From Neoaquamicrobium microcysteis (GTDB lineage Bacteria; Pseudomonadota; Alphaproteobacteria; Rhizobiales; Rhizobiaceae): DNA of 64,000 nucleotides. The notes below the pieces were generated by a model, which ran no database searches, was not told where the DNA came from, and saw nothing but the letters and a program-made list of their open reading frames with translations. The stretch's first letter is position 1. Each line of letters starts with the position of its first letter. The stretch spans positions 1 to 64,000 of the forward strand of contig NZ_VSZS01000065.1 of NCBI RefSeq assembly GCF_008180155.1. The letters are read 5' to 3'. The position numbers and the translations under genes are program-made. Below, in pieces: positions 17,912 to 28,289 of the stretch.

Positions 17912-19126
17912 ATGCCCGGCGAAGCGCAAGCGAGACGGGCGGCGATCATCTTCGCCGCCTCGCAAGCGATCGTCGGTTCGGCAGCCCCCATCGCCATCTC
18001 GATAGGCGGGCTCGCAGGCTATTACCTTCTCGCGGCGGACAAGTCGCTGGCGACCATTCCGGTCACGGCCTTCACCGTCGGGGTGGCCGTTGGTGCGATC
18101 CCGGCCGCCGGCATCATCAAGCGCATGGGCCAGCGCTCGGGCTTCATGACCGGAACGGGCGTGACGGCGCTGGGCGGTGTCCTCGCCACGCTGGGGCTTT
18201 TCGAGGCCTCTTTCTGGCTGTTCGCGTTCGGGCTGCTGGTAACCGGCTTCGGTGGTGCGTTCGTGCAGCAGTTCCGCTTCGCTGCCGCCGACAACGCGCC
18301 TCCGGCCTTCAAGGCCAAGGCGATTTCGTTCGTTCTGGCCGGCGGGGTGATAACCGCCATTCTCGGGCCGCAGGTCGTCATCTTCACGCGCGAGCTGCTC
18401 GCGCCGGTGATGTTCGCCGGTTCTTTCGCTTCGATCGTGCTGCTGGCGGCTGTGGGCGCGGCAATCCTGGCCTTCCTGCCGCGCAACGATGCGCGCAGCA
18501 ACGTCGTTTCGGGCATGGCCGAGGCGCCCGCGCGCCCGCTTTCCGAGATCGTGCGACAGCCGCTGTTTGCCGTGGGGCTCTTGTGCGCCGTGGGCTCCTA
18601 CGCGCTGATGAGCTTCGTCATGACGGGTGCGCCGCTGGCCATGGTCGGCTGCGGCTTTTCGCCGGACGAGGCGACGCTCGGCATCTCGTGGCATGTCATG
18701 GCCATGTTCGCCCCCTCCTTCTTCACCGGCAAGCTGATCGCCCGCTTTGGCCGCGAGCCCATCGTGGCCGTGGGGCTGGCGCTGCTGGTGGGCTGCGCGC
18801 TGGTGGCGCTGTCGGGCATCGAACTCTGGCAGTTCTGGACGGCGCTGATCCTGCTCGGTCTCGGCTGGAACTTCGGCTTCATCGGCGCGACCGCAATGGT
18901 GGCTGAAACCTACCGCCCCTCCGAAAAGGGTAAGGTGCAGGGCCTGCACGACTTCATCCTCTTCGGCTTCGTGGCGCTCGCCTCCTTCCTGTCGGGCGTC
19001 GTCTACAACGAATGGGGCTGGGACATGCTCAACTGGATCGTGTTTCCGGTGGTCGTCCTCTGCGTTGCCGGCCTGATAGGGCTGCAGGTCGTATCGCGAA
19101 GCGACAGGCTCGCTGCCGGCGAGTAG
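17912..19126 (+). CDS. MFS transporter
   Basis: Major facilitator superfamily permease of 404 aa with twelve predicted helices and the loop 2-3 motif in reduced form (AAGIIKRMGQRSGFMTG). Substrate unknown. It starts 2 bases after nusB (GTG at 17906 overlapping the nusB stop is an alternative), so it is probably cotranscribed with the riboflavin/nusB genes. This position downstream of nusB and upstream of hppA recurs in relatives as far as I recall. Confidence 0.85.
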   Translation: MPGEAQARRAAIIFAASQAIVGSAAPIAISIGGLAGYYLLAADKSLATIPVTAFTVGVAVGAIPAAGIIKRMGQRSGFMTGTGVTALGGVLATLGLFEASFWLFAFGLLVTGFGGAFVQQFRFAAADNAPPAFKAKAISFVLAGGVITAILGPQVVIFTRELLAPVMFAGSFASIVLLAAVGAAILAFLPRNDARSNVVSGMAEAPARPLSEIVRQPLFAVGLLCAVGSYALMSFVMTGAPLAMVGCGFSPDEATLGISWHVMAMFAPSFFTGKLIARFGREPIVAVGLALLVGCALVALSGIELWQFWTALILLGLGWNFGFIGATAMVAETYRPSEKGKVQGLHDFILFGFVALASFLSGVVYNEWGWDMLNWIVFPVVVLCVAGLIGLQVVSRSDRLAAGE

Positions 19127-19300
19127 GCCCGAACGCCGGCCGCTCCGGGCGAAAAGCGGGCAAAAACCCAACAGAACCTTGACGTTGGCCAGACCGTTTC
19201 GCAAGCTGCGGCGGAAGGGTGGAGACCATTCGGATTCTGCCTTGTTCAAACTTGGCCCGGGGAGGGGTCTTTCGGGCCGCCAATCGAGGAAATCCGTGAA

Positions 19301-21439
19301 ATGACAATGCTTTATGTCGTCATTCTCTGCGGCGTTCTGTCTATCGTGTACGCCGTATGGGCGACGCAGTCGGTCCTTGCGGCCGATCAGGGCAACGCAC
19401 GCATGCAGGAGATTGCCGGCGCGATCCGGGAGGGCGCGCAGGCTTATCTCAACCGTCAGTATACAACCATCGCCATCGTCGGCGTGGTCGTCTTCGTGCT
19501 TGCATGGCTGTTGCTGTCCGGTTGGGCCGCAATCGGCTTTCTCATCGGCGCGGTGCTTTCGGGCGCTGCGGGCTATATCGGCATGCACGTCTCCGTGCGC
19601 GCCAACGTGCGCACCGCACAGGCCGCGTCCAACAGCCTCGCTGCCGGCCTCGACGTGGCCTTCAAGGCGGGCGCCATCACCGGCATGCTGGTGGCCGGCC
19701 TCGCCCTGCTGGGGGTTTCCGTCTACTATGTGATCCTCATTGGCCCGGGCGGCTTTGCGCCGAACGACCGTACCGTTATCGATGCGCTGGTGGCCCTCGG
19801 CTTCGGCGCTTCGCTGATCTCGATCTTCGCACGCCTCGGCGGCGGCATCTTCACAAAGGGCGCCGACGTGGGCGGCGATCTCGTGGGCAAGGTGGAAGCG
19901 GGTATTCCGGAGGATGACCCGCGCAACCCGGCAACCATCGCAGACAATGTCGGCGACAATGTCGGCGACTGTGCGGGCATGGCGGCCGACCTGTTCGAGA
20001 CCTACGCGGTGACCGTCGTCGCCACCATGGTTCTCGGCGCGATCTTCTTTGCCGGCACCGACGTGCTCGGTTCGGTCATGATCTATCCGCTGGCCATCTG
20101 CGCGGCGTGCATCCTCACCTCGATCGTAGGCACCTTCTTCGTCAAGCTGGGTTCCAACGGCTCGATCATGGGCGCGCTCTACAAGGGCCTGATCGTCACC
20201 GGCCTTCTCACCATCATCGGTGTCGGCGCGGCCACCTCGCTGACCATCGGCTGGGGTTCCATCGGAACCGTCGGCGGCATGGACATCACCGGTACGGCGC
20301 TCTTCGTCTGCGGCATCATCGGTCTGGTCGTCACCGGCCTGATCGTGGTGATAACCGAATACTATACCGGCACCGACAAGCGCCCGGTGAACTCGATCGC
20401 GCAGGCATCCGTCACCGGCCACGGCACAAACGTCATCCAGGGCCTCGCGGTCTCGCTGGAATCGACCGCGCTGCCGGCAATCGTGATCGTCGGCGGCATC
20501 CTGGCAACGTTCCAGCTCGCCGGCCTGTTCGGCACCGCCATTGCGGTGACCACGATGCTGGGCCTTGCCGGCATGATCGTGGCGCTGGACGCCTTCGGCC
20601 CGGTTACCGACAATGCAGGCGGCATCGCCGAAATGTCGGGCCTGCCGCCGGAAGTGCGCCACTCGACGGACGCGCTCGACGCCGTCGGCAACACCACCAA
20701 GGCCGTCACCAAGGGCTATGCGATCGGCTCCGCCGGTCTCGGCGCGCTGGTGCTGTTTGCGGCCTATTCCTACGATCTGGAATACTTCATCGCCAACAGT
20801 GACACCTACACCTACTTCCAGGGCATGGAGAACGTGTCGTTCTCACTGTCCAACCCCTACGTGGTGGCGGGCCTGATCTTCGGCGGCCTCATTCCCTACC
20901 TGTTCGGCGGCATCGCCATGACGGCGGTGGGACGTGCGGCAGGCTCGATCGTGGAAGAGGTGCGCAGGCAGTTCAGGGCCGATCCGGGCATCATGGCGGG
21001 CACCTCCAAGCCCGACTATGCGCGCGCCGTGGACATGCTCACCCGTGCGGCGATCAAGGAGATGATCGTGCCGTCGCTGCTGCCGGTTCTGGCGCCGCTC
21101 GTCGTCTATTTCGGCGTGCTGCTCATTTCCGGCTCCAAGGCGTCGGCCTTCGCCGCGCTGGGCGCGATGCTGCTGGGCGTGATCGTCAACGGCCTGTTCG
21201 TCGCCATCTCGATGACCTCTGGCGGCGGTGCGTGGGACAACGCCAAGAAGTCGTTCGAGGACGGCTTCACCGACAAGGACGGCGTCAAGCACCTCAAGGG
21301 CTCCGAGGCCCACAAGGCGTCGGTGACGGGCGACACGGTGGGCGATCCCTACAAGGACACCGCCGGCCCGGCCGTCAACCCGGCCATCAAGATCACCAAC
21401 ATCATGGCGCTGCTGCTTCTGGCCGTACTCGCGCACTGA
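19301..21439 (+). CDS. hppA: K+-insensitive pyrophosphate-energised proton pump
   Basis: Membrane-bound H+-translocating pyrophosphatase (712 aa, about 16 helices) that couples PPi hydrolysis to proton export. The PPi-binding acidic loop [19 protein letters not shown] is intact near residues 189-207, followed by [23 protein letters not shown] carries lysine where K+-dependent enzymes have alanine, so the K+-independent class is predicted. ATG at 19301 follows GAGGAAA (19286-19292). A strong hairpin follows the gene. Confidence 0.96.
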   Translation: MTMLYVVILCGVLSIVYAVWATQSVLAADQGNARMQEIAGAIREGAQAYLNRQYTTIAIVGVVVFVLAWLLLSGWAAIGFLIGAVLSGAAGYIGMHVSVRANVRTAQAASNSLAAGLDVAFKAGAITGMLVAGLALLGVSVYYVILIGPGGFAPNDRTVIDALVALGFGASLISIFARLGGGIFTKGADVGGDLVGKVEAGIPEDDPRNPATIADNVGDNVGDCAGMAADLFETYAVTVVATMVLGAIFFAGTDVLGSVMIYPLAICAACILTSIVGTFFVKLGSNGSIMGALYKGLIVTGLLTIIGVGAATSLTIGWGSIGTVGGMDITGTALFVCGIIGLVVTGLIVVITEYYTGTDKRPVNSIAQASVTGHGTNVIQGLAVSLESTALPAIVIVGGILATFQLAGLFGTAIAVTTMLGLAGMIVALDAFGPVTDNAGGIAEMSGLPPEVRHSTDALDAVGNTTKAVTKGYAIGSAGLGALVLFAAYSYDLEYFIANSDTYTYFQGMENVSFSLSNPYVVAGLIFGGLIPYLFGGIAMTAVGRAAGSIVEEVRRQFRADPGIMAGTSKPDYARAVDMLTRAAIKEMIVPSLLPVLAPLVVYFGVLLISGSKASAFAALGAMLLGVIVNGLFVAISMTSGGGAWDNAKKSFEDGFTDKDGVKHLKGSEAHKASVTGDTVGDPYKDTAGPAVNPAIKITNIMALLLLAVLAH

Positions 21440-21456
21440 TTGTCGGCACCAAGGAA

Positions 21457-21486
21457 GAAGGCCGCGGGAGCGATCCCGCGGCCTTC
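21457..21486 (+). terminator. terminator-like hairpin after hppA
   Basis: A perfect 12-bp stem (21457-21468 with 21475-21486) closes a 6-base loop AGCGAT. It lies between the convergent ends of hppA and bamE and could serve both. The following sequence has few Ts, so efficiency is uncertain. Confidence 0.65.
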
Positions 21487-21512
21487 CTGATTCGAGGCTG
21501 GTATTTTGTGGG

Positions 21513-22031
21513 CTATCTGCCCATGCCGGCCGGCACCGAGCCCGGACGACCGGCAACGCCGGTGATGAGCTGGCTGACGAAGCTCTGGTCCTTGCCGCCT
21601 GTCGGCGTCGTGCGCGAGATGAAATCGAAGACCTTGCCGTCCTGAAGCCCGTAATTGGCGATGTTGGTCACGCGGCCGTCATCACCCAGATACACGGCCA
21701 GCACGCTCTGGTCAGTGACGCTGGGGTTCATGAAGGCGACCGGCCGGACGCGGGTCTGGGAAATGTAGTAGAGAACCTCGTTGTCGAAGGTCGCGGTCGT
21801 CGACGGTGAGCCGAGCGCCAGAAGCACCTGCTCGCGGCTGGAGCCGACAGGCACCATGTCGAGCGTGTCCTGATCGACAATGTAGCCGTGGCTGATCGTC
21901 TCGCTGACCTGCATCACGTTGCTGGAATTGCAGCCCGCCAGAAAGACGGCCGCGCCGATGGCGATGAGCGCCGCGCGCGCCGAACGGGCTGCATCCGGCT
22001 TGAAATTCCGCGTCTGCGTCATCAGATCCAT
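21513..22031 (-). CDS. bamE: outer membrane assembly lipoprotein BamE (OmlA/SmpA family)
   Basis: Lipoprotein of 172 aa in the outer-membrane beta-barrel assembly complex. A lipobox LAGC is seen near residues 31-34 after a hydrophobic signal. The BamE core follows (GYIVDQDTLDMVPVGSSRE, then VLLALGSPS and DNEVLYYIS). The ATG at 22031 with GGACAGGAT upstream is preferred; Met4 is an alternative. It is divergent from the bc1-chaperone gene. Confidence 0.88.
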   Translation of the reverse strand: MDLMTQTRNFKPDAARSARAALIAIGAAVFLAGCNSSNVMQVSETISHGYIVDQDTLDMVPVGSSREQVLLALGSPSTTATFDNEVLYYISQTRVRPVAFMNPSVTDQSVLAVYLGDDGRVTNIANYGLQDGKVFDFISRTTPTGGKDQSFVSQLITGVAGRPGSVPAGMGR

Positions 22032-22142
22032 GATAATCCTGTCCCCTGTGCGGCTTGCGCCGAGCGGCAAAACCGGTAAACCAGCTTGCGCGGCGATGCA
22101 ACCGCGCCGCACCCGAAACGGGCCGTTTGGAAAGCCTTTGCC

Positions 22143-22697
22143 ATGTTCAAGTCCATATTGAGTCTCGGTCGGCGCCCCAACCAGCTCGTGACCGATGCGC
22201 TTTACGGAGAAATCGTGGCATCCGCGCGGCAGCCGGTGTTCTATTCGCAGTGGGGCGTGCCTGATACGCCGCTGGGCCGCTTCGAGATGCTTTCGGTGCA
22301 CATGTTCCTGTTTCTCGACCGCGCGCGCGGCGCACCCCCGGCGCTTGGCGAAATGGCGCAGGATATGACCGACGAGTTCTTCAAGGATGTCGAGCATTCG
22401 CTGCGCGAGCTCGGTATCGGCGATCTGGGCGTACCCAAGCGGATGAAGAAGCTGGCGAAGATGTTCTACGGCCGCGCCGAGGCGTATCGCGAGGCGCTGG
22501 CGGCAGGAGACGGCGAGGCCCTGGCCGCAGCCCTTGCGCGCAACGTGCTGCCCGAGAGCGAGGCCTGGCCGGAAGCGCCGAAGCTTGCAGCCTACATGCA
22601 GGAAGCAGCCGCAGTGCTGGCAGCGCAGGACGACGATGCGCTGCTGGCGGGCAAGGTGGCCTTTCCGGAGGCCGGCAAAGGGGAGGCGGTGGCGTGA
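22143..22697 (+). CDS. ubiquinol-cytochrome c chaperone (CBP3/UQCC1 family)
   Basis: Protein of 184 aa matching the CBP3-type chaperone that assists assembly of the cytochrome bc1 complex. The typical segment is visible: FYSQWGVPDTPLGRFEMLS, then MTDEFFKDVEHSLRELGIGD and KRMKKLAKMFYGRAEAY. The ATG at 22143 was chosen because homologous sequence starts MFKSIL. It overlaps the DUF177 gene by GTGA, so the two are coupled. Confidence 0.88.
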   Translation: MFKSILSLGRRPNQLVTDALYGEIVASARQPVFYSQWGVPDTPLGRFEMLSVHMFLFLDRARGAPPALGEMAQDMTDEFFKDVEHSLRELGIGDLGVPKRMKKLAKMFYGRAEAYREALAAGDGEALAAALARNVLPESEAWPEAPKLAAYMQEAAAVLAAQDDDALLAGKVAFPEAGKGEAVA

Positions 22698-23242
22698 ACG
22701 AGACGGTCAGCCCGGTTTCCTTCCCCGTCAACGTCGCGCGGCTGCCCAAGAAGGGCATGCCGGTGACGATCGACGCAGACGAGCAGCAGCGCGCCGCGCT
22801 GGCGGCGGCGCACGGCCTTGTGGCCGTCGAGCGATTCGTCGCGGAACTCGACGTGACCACATGGAAGAAGGGCGGCGTTAGGGTCACAGGCACGGTGAAG
22901 GCTGCCATCGTGCAGGAATGCATCGTGACGCTGGAGCCTGTGCGCGAAGAGGTGGACGAAGAGGTGGCGGCCCTGTTCCTGCCCGAAAATTCCAAGCTGA
23001 ACGTCCCCAGGCGTTCCGCCGAGGGCGAGATACTCCTCGACGCGGAAGGTGACGACGCGCCGGAACCGTTTTCGGGCGACACCGTGGATGTGGGCCAGCT
23101 TGCCGAGGAGTTCTTTGCGCTGGGCATCAACCCCTACCCGCGCAAGGCGGGCGTGGCGGTACCGGGCGAGGGCGGATCGTCCGCCGAGGAAAAGCGCGGC
23201 CCCCTGTTCGAGAAACTCCAGGCGCTGAAGAACAGGAATTGA
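22694..23242 (+). CDS. YceD/DUF177 family protein
   Basis: Protein of 182 aa of the YceD (DUF177) family, which in many bacteria is linked to rpmF-plsX and to 23S rRNA or ribosome processing. Family traits are the VTGTVKAAIVQECIVTLEPV segment with its single cysteine and the acidic C-terminal half with DVGQLAEEFFALGINPYPRK. It starts with GTG overlapping the upstream stop. In related genomes plsX usually follows; here a tRNA gene and opposite-strand genes follow instead. Confidence 0.88.
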   Translation: MNETVSPVSFPVNVARLPKKGMPVTIDADEQQRAALAAAHGLVAVERFVAELDVTTWKKGGVRVTGTVKAAIVQECIVTLEPVREEVDEEVAALFLPENSKLNVPRRSAEGEILLDAEGDDAPEPFSGDTVDVGQLAEEFFALGINPYPRKAGVAVPGEGGSSAEEKRGPLFEKLQALKNRN

Positions 23243-23348
23243 GGGAGGCACCGCTCCTCGGGCCTGCCAAATATATGCGTCTTTATTCACACTTAGGCGA
23301 TTTGGCGCTTGCCTTACACACGGCGAGACTATAGGGCTTTCCGCGGTT

Positions 23349-23425
<77 letters not shown>

Positions 23426-23721
23426 TTTTTTCTTTGATGCCGGCCGACAATGGTCTCGCTCAATGGCAGCAGACATTTATCTGTCAGCGGTGGCATAGCC
23501 TGCCTCTGAGGCGGCCTGCTTTTGTCCCAAAAAGGCACGATATTTCGCAGTGGCCTTCAAAAATTTACCGGGCGTTAACTTACGCGGCGCATCTTCCAAA
23601 TGCTTCCGCAACGGAAGCGTGATGCGACAAAGCCCGGTAGCGAGCGGCCCCCCAGCACGCTGCCGGGCATTCGCTTTTTTGGCCGGCACCTTGTGGCAGG
23701 CCAGCCTTGCGCTGTCGCTGC
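23426..23721. other. gene-free stretch between tRNA-Pro and merR
   Basis: No recognisable gene, although a 91-codon leftward frame crosses it. It is less GC-rich than its surroundings. It contains a perfect 7-bp hairpin GCTTCCG/CGGAAGC (23602-23618) and the terminator described separately. Confidence 0.5.
23632..23680 (+). terminator. terminator-like hairpin between tRNA-Pro and merR
   Basis: An 11-bp stem with one wobble pair (23632-23642 with 23658-23668) is followed six bases later by six Ts (23675-23680) on the + strand. It would stop rightward transcription before it runs into the leftward merR gene. Confidence 0.5.
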
Positions 23722-24261
23722 TCAGCGCACCTGATCGAGCAGGCGCTTGCACTCCAGCAGGTCGAACAGCGCTTCCTGCAGCAGCGCGCGGTTGTCGCGC
23801 GAGAGGCGGCCGTCCCCGCTCTGGACCGCGCCTTCCTCCTCGCTCTTTCCAAGGCCGAAGAAGCGCCGGCCGGGCTTGACCCGCGGCTGTCCGACGAGCA
23901 TCTCGTCGTCGCCGCGCGGGCGTGAGGCGGCTTCCTCCGCCTCTACGGCTGCCTGCTTGCGCTGTGCGATCACCTCGATGGCGGCAAGATCGCCACTGCC
24001 GATCGCGACCAGGAACTGGTTGCCGTTGTCGCGCAGGAGCTTCTGCACGCCCTTGATCGTGTAACCCTGGTCGTAGAGCATGTGGCGGATGCCCTTGATG
24101 AGTTCGACGTCCTGGGGGCGGTAATATCGCCTCCCGCCGCCGCGCTTCATCGGCTTGATCTGGTTGAAGCGGGTTTCCCAGAAGCGCAGGACGTGCTGCG
24201 GCAGGTCGAGCTGCTCGGCCACCTCGCTGATCGTGCGGAAGGCGTCAGGGCTTTTGTCCAT
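23722..24261 (-). CDS. MerR family transcriptional regulator
   Basis: Regulator of 179 aa with a MerR winged helix at the N-terminus (residues 9-78: [20 protein letters not shown], then [16 protein letters not shown] and [12 protein letters not shown]). There are no metal-binding cysteines in the usual C-terminal positions; the rest is charged and helical. It is the last gene of the plsX-fabH-ihfA-merR series, its usual place in Rhizobiales. The target is unknown. Confidence 0.88.
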   Translation of the reverse strand: MDKSPDAFRTISEVAEQLDLPQHVLRFWETRFNQIKPMKRGGGRRYYRPQDVELIKGIRHMLYDQGYTIKGVQKLLRDNGNQFLVAIGSGDLAAIEVIAQRKQAAVEAEEAASRPRGDDEMLVGQPRVKPGRRFFGLGKSEEEGAVQSGDGRLSRDNRALLQEALFDLLECKRLLDQVR

Positions 24262-24389
24262 TTGAGGCCAGTGCTCCGATTGGCGAATCGTGCGTTATTC
24301 CACCGACTTGCGGCAGCCGTTGCAAGCACGCAGCATCGCTCGTGCGCAGTTTTTATTACGCAGCGTCATTCTGCAATCGCGAATGCGGC

Positions 24390-24713
24390 TTACTTGCGGT
24401 TCTTGGCCTTGCCGCTCTGGTGCGAGCGCAGGATACGCTGCTTGAGCACGTTGGAAGCCTTGAAGGTCATCACCCTGCGGGGAAGGATGGGCACTTCCTC
24501 GCCGGTCTTGGGGTTGCGGCCGATGCGCTCGTTCTTGTCGCGAACGTGGAAGGTCGCGAAGGAAGAAAGCTTCACCGTTTCCCCGCGAACGATAGCTTCG
24601 CAGATCTCGTCGAGAACCATCTCGACAAGCTGAGCGGACTCCGTGCGCGACAGACCGACCTTTCGGTAGACTGCCTCGGCCAGGTCAGCGCGCGTAAGTG
24701 TCGTTCCCCCCAT
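24390..24713 (-). CDS. ihfA: integration host factor subunit alpha
   Basis: DNA-bending HU/IHF family protein (107 aa) that pairs with IhfB. Signatures are [20 protein letters not shown], the beta-arm [20 protein letters not shown], and KLSSFATF. The start is set at 24713 because residues upstream in the open frame are not family-like. It follows fabH in the same direction. Confidence 0.94.
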   Translation of the reverse strand: MGGTTLTRADLAEAVYRKVGLSRTESAQLVEMVLDEICEAIVRGETVKLSSFATFHVRDKNERIGRNPKTGEEVPILPRRVMTFKASNVLKQRILRSHQSGKAKNRK

Positions 24714-24842
24714 TCGGCTGTCCAACCATATCGAAATAACTGAAAAATCCGCAATATTTCGCGACGTTAAGAAATTGCCCAAGCGAGGTCAAGAACCCAA
24801 CTTGCAAACAGGCTCGACTTAGAATTGTGGTTGATGCCGCGT

Positions 24843-25814
24843 TTACCAGCGCAGGAGGACGGCGCCCCAAGTGAAGCCGCCGCCCATGGCCTCCAGCAGG
24901 ACCAAGTCGCCCTTCTGGATGCGGCCGTCGGCAACGGCGGCGCCGAGCGCGAGCGGAACGGAGGCCGCGGACGTGTTGCCGTGCAGGTGCACCGTCACCA
25001 CAACCTTGTCTTCGGCGATGCCCAGCTTCTTGGCCGAGGCGTCGATGATGCGCTTGTTGGCCTGATGAGGGACGAACCAGTCGAGGTCGTCGGCGGTGAT
25101 GCCGCCTTGCGCCAGCGAATCTTCCACCACGTCGGTTATCATGCCAACGGCATGCTTGAAGACCTCGCGGCCTTCCATGCGCAGATGGCCGACAGTTCCG
25201 GTGGTGGAGGGGCCGCCATCGACGTAGAGCTTGTCGCGGTGGCAACCGTCGGAGCGCAGGCTGGCGGCTAGAACGCCGCGGTCGGCCATCGTGCCCTCGC
25301 TCTCGGCCGCTTCCATGATGATCGCGCCCGCGCCGTCGCCGAAGAGCACGCAGGTGGTGCGGTCGGTCCAGTCGAGGATGCGTGAGAAGGTCTCGGAGCC
25401 GATGACCAGCGCGCGGCGCGCCATGCCCGCACGCAGATGGGCGTCGGCGGTGGCGACCGCGTAGACGAAGCCGCTGCACACGGCCTGCATGTCGAAGGCG
25501 AAGCCGTGGCGCATGCCCAGCCGCTGCTGGATCTCCACGGCGGTGGCGGGAAACGTGTTGTTGGGCGTCGAGGTGGCCAGCACGATGAGGTCGATGTCAT
25601 CGGGCGTCAGGCCCGCATTGTCCAGCGCCGCGCGCGCCGCAGCTTCGCCCAGCGACGCCGTGGTTTCGTCGTCGGCCGCGATGTGCCGCTGCTGGATACC
25701 GGTACGCTGCACGATCCACTCATCGGAGGTATCGACGAGAGTCTCGAATTCTGCATTCTTCATGATGCGGCGCGGCAGGGCGGTTCCGACGCCGCGCACA
25801 ACGGATCTAATCAT
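24843..25814 (-). CDS. fabH: 3-oxoacyl-ACP synthase III (FabH)
   Basis: Initiates fatty acid synthesis by condensing acetyl-CoA with malonyl-ACP (323 aa). The catalytic cysteine is in [12 protein letters not shown] (Cys113). The histidine and asparagine of the triad are in VPHQANKRI and [13 protein letters not shown]. The GGG-containing C-terminus ([15 protein letters not shown]) is typical. It starts 12 bases after plsX in the same operon. Confidence 0.96.
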   Translation of the reverse strand: MIRSVVRGVGTALPRRIMKNAEFETLVDTSDEWIVQRTGIQQRHIAADDETTASLGEAAARAALDNAGLTPDDIDLIVLATSTPNNTFPATAVEIQQRLGMRHGFAFDMQAVCSGFVYAVATADAHLRAGMARRALVIGSETFSRILDWTDRTTCVLFGDGAGAIIMEAAESEGTMADRGVLAASLRSDGCHRDKLYVDGGPSTTGTVGHLRMEGREVFKHAVGMITDVVEDSLAQGGITADDLDWFVPHQANKRIIDASAKKLGIAEDKVVVTVHLHGNTSAASVPLALGAAVADGRIQKGDLVLLEAMGGGFTWGAVLLRW

Positions 25815-25826
25815 TCTTCTTATGCC

Positions 25827-26894
25827 TTATTCTTCGTCGGTAGCCGTATCGACGTCCGTCGTGCCCCGCCGCTTGCCATCACGGCCGTGGAATGCTTCCA
25901 GTTCCTTGCGAATGCCGTCGATCAGGCGGCTGCGACCCATGTCGTAACCCAGTTCGACGGCGGCCGCGAAGCCCTCATCATCGGTGCCGCCGTGGCTCTT
26001 GACCACGATGCCGTTGAGCCCGAGGAACACGCCGCCATTGATCTTGCGCACGTCCATCTTCTCGCGCAGTCGGTTGAAGGCGTCGCGCGCAAGGACATAG
26101 CCGATCTTGGACATGACGGTGCGGCTCATGGCGGCGCGAAGGTATTCGCCGATCTGCTTGGCCGTGCCCTCGGCGGTCTTGAGCGCGATATTGCCGGCAA
26201 AGCCTTCGGTGACGACCACGTCGACCGAGCCCAGACCGATGTCGTCACCTTCGACGAAGCCATGATAGTCCATCGTCTTCAGGTTGGATACGCGAAGAAG
26301 CCTTCCTGCTTCCCTGACCTCTTCCTGCCCCTTGATCTCTTCCACCCCGACATTGAGCAGGCCCACGGAAGGGCGCTCGATCGCAAAGATGGCGCGCGCC
26401 ATGGCAGAGCCGAGAATCGCGAAGTCGATGAGCTGGTGTGCATCCGCGCCGATGGTGGCGCCCACGTCGAGGACCACGCTCTCGCCGCGCACTGTCGGCC
26501 AGATCGCTGCAATGGCTGGACGCTCGATGGAAGCCATCGTGCGCAGGCAGAACTTGGACATCGCCATGAGCGCGCCGGTGTTGCCGGCCGAGACGCAGAC
26601 ATCGGCATCGCCGGTCTTCACCGCCTCGATGGATTTCCACATCGAGGACTTCCAGCGGCCCTGGCGCAGCGCCTGGCTGGGCTTGTCGTCCATGCGAACG
26701 GAAATCTCGCAGTGGGTGAACTCGCTGACCTCGGCGACGCGAGGGTATTTGTCGAGCACCGGGCGGACACGCTCGTCACGCCCGAAAATGAGAAAGCGGA
26801 CATCAGGGCGTCGCTCGACCACTTTCTGAAGGCCGGCGATCGTCACCTCCGGTCCGTGGTCTCCACCCATTGCGTCAATGGCGATGCGTATCAA
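25827..26894 (-). CDS. plsX: phosphate acyltransferase PlsX
   Basis: Makes acyl-phosphate from acyl-ACP for phosphatidic acid synthesis (355 aa). The N-terminal signature [16 protein letters not shown] fixes the start at TTG 26894, since no ATG fits; the frame continues upstream with unrelated residues. Other family segments are [15 protein letters not shown] and [12 protein letters not shown]-like sequence. No strong ribosome site is seen upstream of the TTG. It is unusual that the DUF177 gene does not precede it. Confidence 0.93.
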   Translation of the reverse strand: MIRIAIDAMGGDHGPEVTIAGLQKVVERRPDVRFLIFGRDERVRPVLDKYPRVAEVSEFTHCEISVRMDDKPSQALRQGRWKSSMWKSIEAVKTGDADVCVSAGNTGALMAMSKFCLRTMASIERPAIAAIWPTVRGESVVLDVGATIGADAHQLIDFAILGSAMARAIFAIERPSVGLLNVGVEEIKGQEEVREAGRLLRVSNLKTMDYHGFVEGDDIGLGSVDVVVTEGFAGNIALKTAEGTAKQIGEYLRAAMSRTVMSKIGYVLARDAFNRLREKMDVRKINGGVFLGLNGIVVKSHGGTDDEGFAAAVELGYDMGRSRLIDGIRKELEAFHGRDGKRRGTTDVDTATDEE

Positions 26895-27044
26895 GCGGCA
26901 GTCGTTTCTTCTGGTCCCCCGAGGGGGAGGGCTGAAAAGTTTCGGCGAAAATAGCGTTTTTGCGCAGCCGCACAACCGGATTCGCGGCGGGCAGGCTGTG
27001 GACAGAACAGGTTTGGGGCCGCCGCCGCGCCGAAACGCGCATTC

Positions 27045-28289
27045 TCAGGTGGATTTCTGCGCAGCGAGCCCGCGTTGATGACGGCTTTCCAGCGCCATGG
27101 CACCCCAGATCAGCCCTATCAGCACATAGAAGTGACGCCAGTGATCCATGTCGATGACGGTGCCGAGCGCGATGTGCCCGAGAAACACGATGTAGGTGCA
27201 CAGCAGGTAAGGTTGCCAGGGGCGGTCGCGAAAAAGAATGCGAAAGCCGCCCGCGACCGTCCAAACGACGAGGGTGACGAACGAGATGAAGCCCAGCCAG
27301 CTGTAGTTCATCAGTGACGACAGCCAGACATTGTGCGTGTCCTCGCCCAGATTGCGTCCGAAATTGAGCGGCCCGATGCCCATCGGGTTCTCGATCGCCA
27401 TCTGAAGGCCGATGCCGAAGCGGGCGAAGCGACCGAGATGGCCGGCGTCGTAGTCCTGTACGAGGCGGGCACGCGTGGTGAGCAGGTCCGACACGCCGGG
27501 CAGTTGCATGACGACGACGATCGCCGTGACGAGCAGAACCGAGGCAAGCAGCGCCATGAGGATGAGGCGCAGGCGAAAAAGGCTGCTGGTGCTCTGGATG
27601 AACAGGGACCCGGTGAGGAGCACCGACGATGCGGCGAACAACCCCCACGCACCGCGTGAGAAGGACAGGAAGATCGCGGCGACGATGACGACGAACGCAC
27701 CTGCGTAGAACGGCATGCGCAGCGGATTGCCGGTCAGGATGCGGTAGAGCAGATAGACCGCCGGCAGCGCCAGGAAAGGGCCGAAGACGTTCGGATCCTG
27801 GAAGGCGCCCATAGCGCGGTCGTAACGCGTGAACATCTCCGCGCCCGGTATCACCCCGAAATACCCGCCTATGCCAAGCGATCCGGTCACCAGTGCCGCT
27901 GCGATCCACGACATGAAGATAAGGCGGTATCGATTGTGGTCCGCCTCGAGGATCGCGACGAAAAAGACCGCCGTGAACGCGAGGAAGAGCGAAGCGGCCA
28001 GAAACAGGGGCGTTTCGTACAGGTCGCCCATGGTCGTCATCGAAAGAAGGCCGCCGATGTTGAACGCGACAAGCAGCGCCAGCAGGACGACGGCGTGGAG
28101 AGACAGCCGCAGGCCGAACAGGCTCCACACCGCGATGAGCCCGACCATGTAGACTTCGTAGGGTGCGGGTTCCCGTATCACGAAGCCAAGCAGAAATACG
28201 CCCAGCGCGACCGCGGCAGAGCCGATCAGCGAGGCCGACTTGGCCTGAACGAGCGAGCGCGGGAGCCCGTTGACCGTGACCGCGCTCAA
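27045..28289 (-). CDS. O-antigen ligase/Wzy-like polysaccharide polymerase
   Basis: Polytopic membrane protein (414 aa, about 11 helices) of the O-antigen ligase/polymerase family. A large periplasmic loop with RARLVQDYDAGHLGRFARFG and MGIGPLNFGRNLGEDTHNVW matches the Wzy_C signature (histidine and arginines of the loop). It would polymerise or transfer repeat units of the polysaccharide whose synthesis starts at the adjacent priming transferase; the two genes overlap by ATGA and are coupled. Confidence 0.82.
   Translation of the reverse strand: MSAVTVNGLPRSLVQAKSASLIGSAAVALGVFLLGFVIREPAPYEVYMVGLIAVWSLFGLRLSLHAVVLLALLVAFNIGGLLSMTTMGDLYETPLFLAASLFLAFTAVFFVAILEADHNRYRLIFMSWIAAALVTGSLGIGGYFGVIPGAEMFTRYDRAMGAFQDPNVFGPFLALPAVYLLYRILTGNPLRMPFYAGAFVVIVAAIFLSFSRGAWGLFAASSVLLTGSLFIQSTSSLFRLRLILMALLASVLLVTAIVVVMQLPGVSDLLTTRARLVQDYDAGHLGRFARFGIGLQMAIENPMGIGPLNFGRNLGEDTHNVWLSSLMNYSWLGFISFVTLVVWTVAGGFRILFRDRPWQPYLLCTYIVFLGHIALGTVIDMDHWRHFYVLIGLIWGAMALESRHQRGLAAQKST

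Noticed and set aside
17816-20662. 948-codon minus-strand open frame across nusB-MFS-hppA
   Set aside because: It is a shadow frame with Asp/His/Arg-rich composition opposite well-identified genes.
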